Shown here one piece after another: positions 5,370 to 6,457 of a stretch of DNA of 6,457 nt. The DNA is from Parachlamydiaceae bacterium. Its GTDB lineage: Bacteria; Chlamydiota; Chlamydiia; Chlamydiales; Parachlamydiaceae. The stretch spans positions 1 through 6,457 of the forward strand of contig JACDDG010000144.1 of NCBI GenBank assembly GCA_013817115.1, given 5' to 3'. Position numbers and translations under genes: made by a program. The notes under the pieces are model-generated. The model had not been told where the DNA came from. It saw nothing but the letters and a program-made list of their open reading frames with translations, and searched no databases. Numbering within the stretch: position 1 is the stretch's first letter; every line of letters starts with the position of its first letter.

Positions 5370-6457
5370 TAAATTATGCGAATGGGTAGATTTATGCGTT
5401 CAGGGAAAACAAAGTCCTTTAAAGTTCTCATGAAGTAATTGTCGGTCATTCCTGATATGTAGTCGATCACCATACGTTCCGGAGATGTATTTTCAAAATA
5501 AGAAACGGGCTTAGCACATAGAAACTGATCCCAAATATAGCTCTTTTCATTTTTAGCCTTATAATTGGAAAGCAAAAACTCGAAAACGATCCGATAACTA
5601 CGCTCGATTTTTAATGATTCTGTTTTGATTGCGGGATGAACGTAGATGTTCTCAAAATTAAATTTACGCAACTTTTTGATAGCATCACGTATTGGATCCG
5701 ACAAAGCAATATATTCTTTGTCGTAACTGTTTTCGATCATATCGCAGGCTACGACATTTAAAATATCGCGATTGGTAATTCCAAGAATTGTCATCGGAAC
5801 TTGCTCCCGTTTTATAAGTCCTAAGTGAATGGCGTCTTCGATATCCTTCCCTAAATAACTGATCGTATCACATAATTTGACTAAGCAACCTTCTAGGGTT
5901 CCCGGAATAAATGTGGCATCAGGATCAGCCAATTTTAAAGTTTTTTCGTGTTTATGAATTTCCCACGTCTTGTCATAACGAGGAACCAAGGGAAGTTCTG
6001 TGCTTCCTCCGTCATGACAAAGAAAGCCATCATAGACAGCTAGCCCTAGTCTTAATGGTTCAATTTCGCTGAATAGACGGCATGATTGCCATGGATGAGC
6101 GAACGGCATATCACAATATTCTTTAGACAGGTCAGAAAGATATTGCTCGCCTTCATGTCCAAAAGGGGGATGACCGACATCATGGCCCAGGGAAATAGCC
6201 TCTACCAAATCCAAATTTAATTGCAGTATTTCTGCGATTCCCCGCGCGAAATGGCTTACAAATTGCACATGCAATCCTCTATGCGTAATATGATCATTAT
6301 CAACTAAATAAACGACTTGTGTTTTATCGGTATAACGTGCATAAGCTTTAGAATGGACGATGCGGTCAATATCCCGTTTGTAAGGCAATCTGTAGTCATC
6401 CTCAGGCCCCAGAAGTCGACTATGATTTTTCGACAAGGCAGCTTTAGGATGTAATTT
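5369..6457 (-). CDS. dgt: dGTPase-like HD-domain phosphohydrolase, 5' end outside the window
   Basis: Deoxyguanosinetriphosphate triphosphohydrolase-like enzyme; family members cleave dNTPs (classically dGTP) to the nucleoside and triphosphate, helping control dNTP pools. Numbering from the TTG at 6436, landmarks are YRLPYKRDIDRIVHSKAYAR (15-34), KTQVV (38-42), the first HD-domain histidine H56 in THRGLHVQF, the HD pair H85-D86 in LGHDVGHPPFGHEGE, and D190 in LCDTISYLGKDIEDA, which replaces the family ADEIAY.xHDLxD segment. VIDYISGMTDNYFMRTL near the C-terminus matches the family DYIaGMTDrY. All four HD metal ligands seem intact. The frame runs open through 6457 (LHPKAA upstream of the TTG) and these residues fit the family pattern LxPxAAkS.xSRGR, so the true start lies beyond the window and the internal TTG is not it. 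Substrate preference cannot be read from sequence. It is the first visible gene of the dgt-tsaB-map cluster. Confidence 0.88.
   Translation of the reverse strand, partial: KLHPKAALSKNHSRLLGPEDDYRLPYKRDIDRIVHSKAYARYTDKTQVVYLVDNDHITHRGLHVQFVSHFARGIAEILQLNLDLVEAISLGHDVGHPPFGHEGEQYLSDLSKEYCDMPFAHPWQSCRLFSEIEPLRLGLAVYDGFLCHDGGSTELPLVPRYDKTWEIHKHEKTLKLADPDATFIPGTLEGCLVKLCDTISYLGKDIEDAIHLGLIKREQVPMTILGITNRDILNVVACDMIENSYDKEYIALSDPIRDAIKKLRKFNFENIYVHPAIKTESLKIERSYRIVFEFLLSNYKAKNEKSYIWDQFLCAKPVSYFENTSPERMVIDYISGMTDNYFMRTLKDFVFPERINLPIRII

Noticed and set aside
6434..6436. TTG as the start of the dGTPase-like gene
   Set aside because: The frame stays open to the window edge and the upstream residues LHPKAA fit the family N-terminus, so the start lies outside the window.

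Overview
The window is AT-rich chromosomal DNA that most likely comes from an environmental chlamydia (order Parachlamydiales). The best pointer is a methionine aminopeptidase that carries an N-terminal SEC-C zinc-binding motif, the arrangement known from Chlamydia. It fits with the low GC, the large coiled-coil membrane protein and the repeat-rich gaps. This assignment is an inference from gene architecture, not from a database match.

Layout: bases 1-271 hold no convincing gene, but contain nested inverted repeats. A glycosyltransferase family 25-like gene follows (272-1267, +). Convergent to it and overlapping its last 10 bases is a short minus-strand reading frame (1258-1503) that looks like a truncated gene remnant. 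After an AT-rich gap comes a 161-base near-palindrome (1691-1851) with the marks of a miniature inverted-repeat element. It ends 3 bases before the GTG start of a 523-residue protein (1855-3426, +), which has four predicted membrane helices and a long coiled coil built from six 42-residue units. A gene-free gap (3427-3796) includes a locally GC-richer block. The rest is a tight minus-strand cluster transcribed from the right edge leftwards: a dGTPase-like HD phosphohydrolase (cut by the window edge), tsaB, and map.

The minus-strand cluster is housekeeping: nucleotide hydrolysis, tRNA t6A modification and N-terminal methionine removal. The genes are probably co-transcribed (short gap, then a 4-base ATGA overlap). 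The plus-strand half is accessory in character: a lone sugar transferase, a gene remnant, a mobile-element relic and a repetitive membrane-anchored coiled coil.

The most interesting feature is the junction of the palindrome and the coiled-coil gene. The palindrome appears to supply both a candidate promoter and half of the Shine-Dalgarno sequence of that gene. I see no evidence for a complete new defence or mobile system, tRNA, rRNA or CRISPR array.
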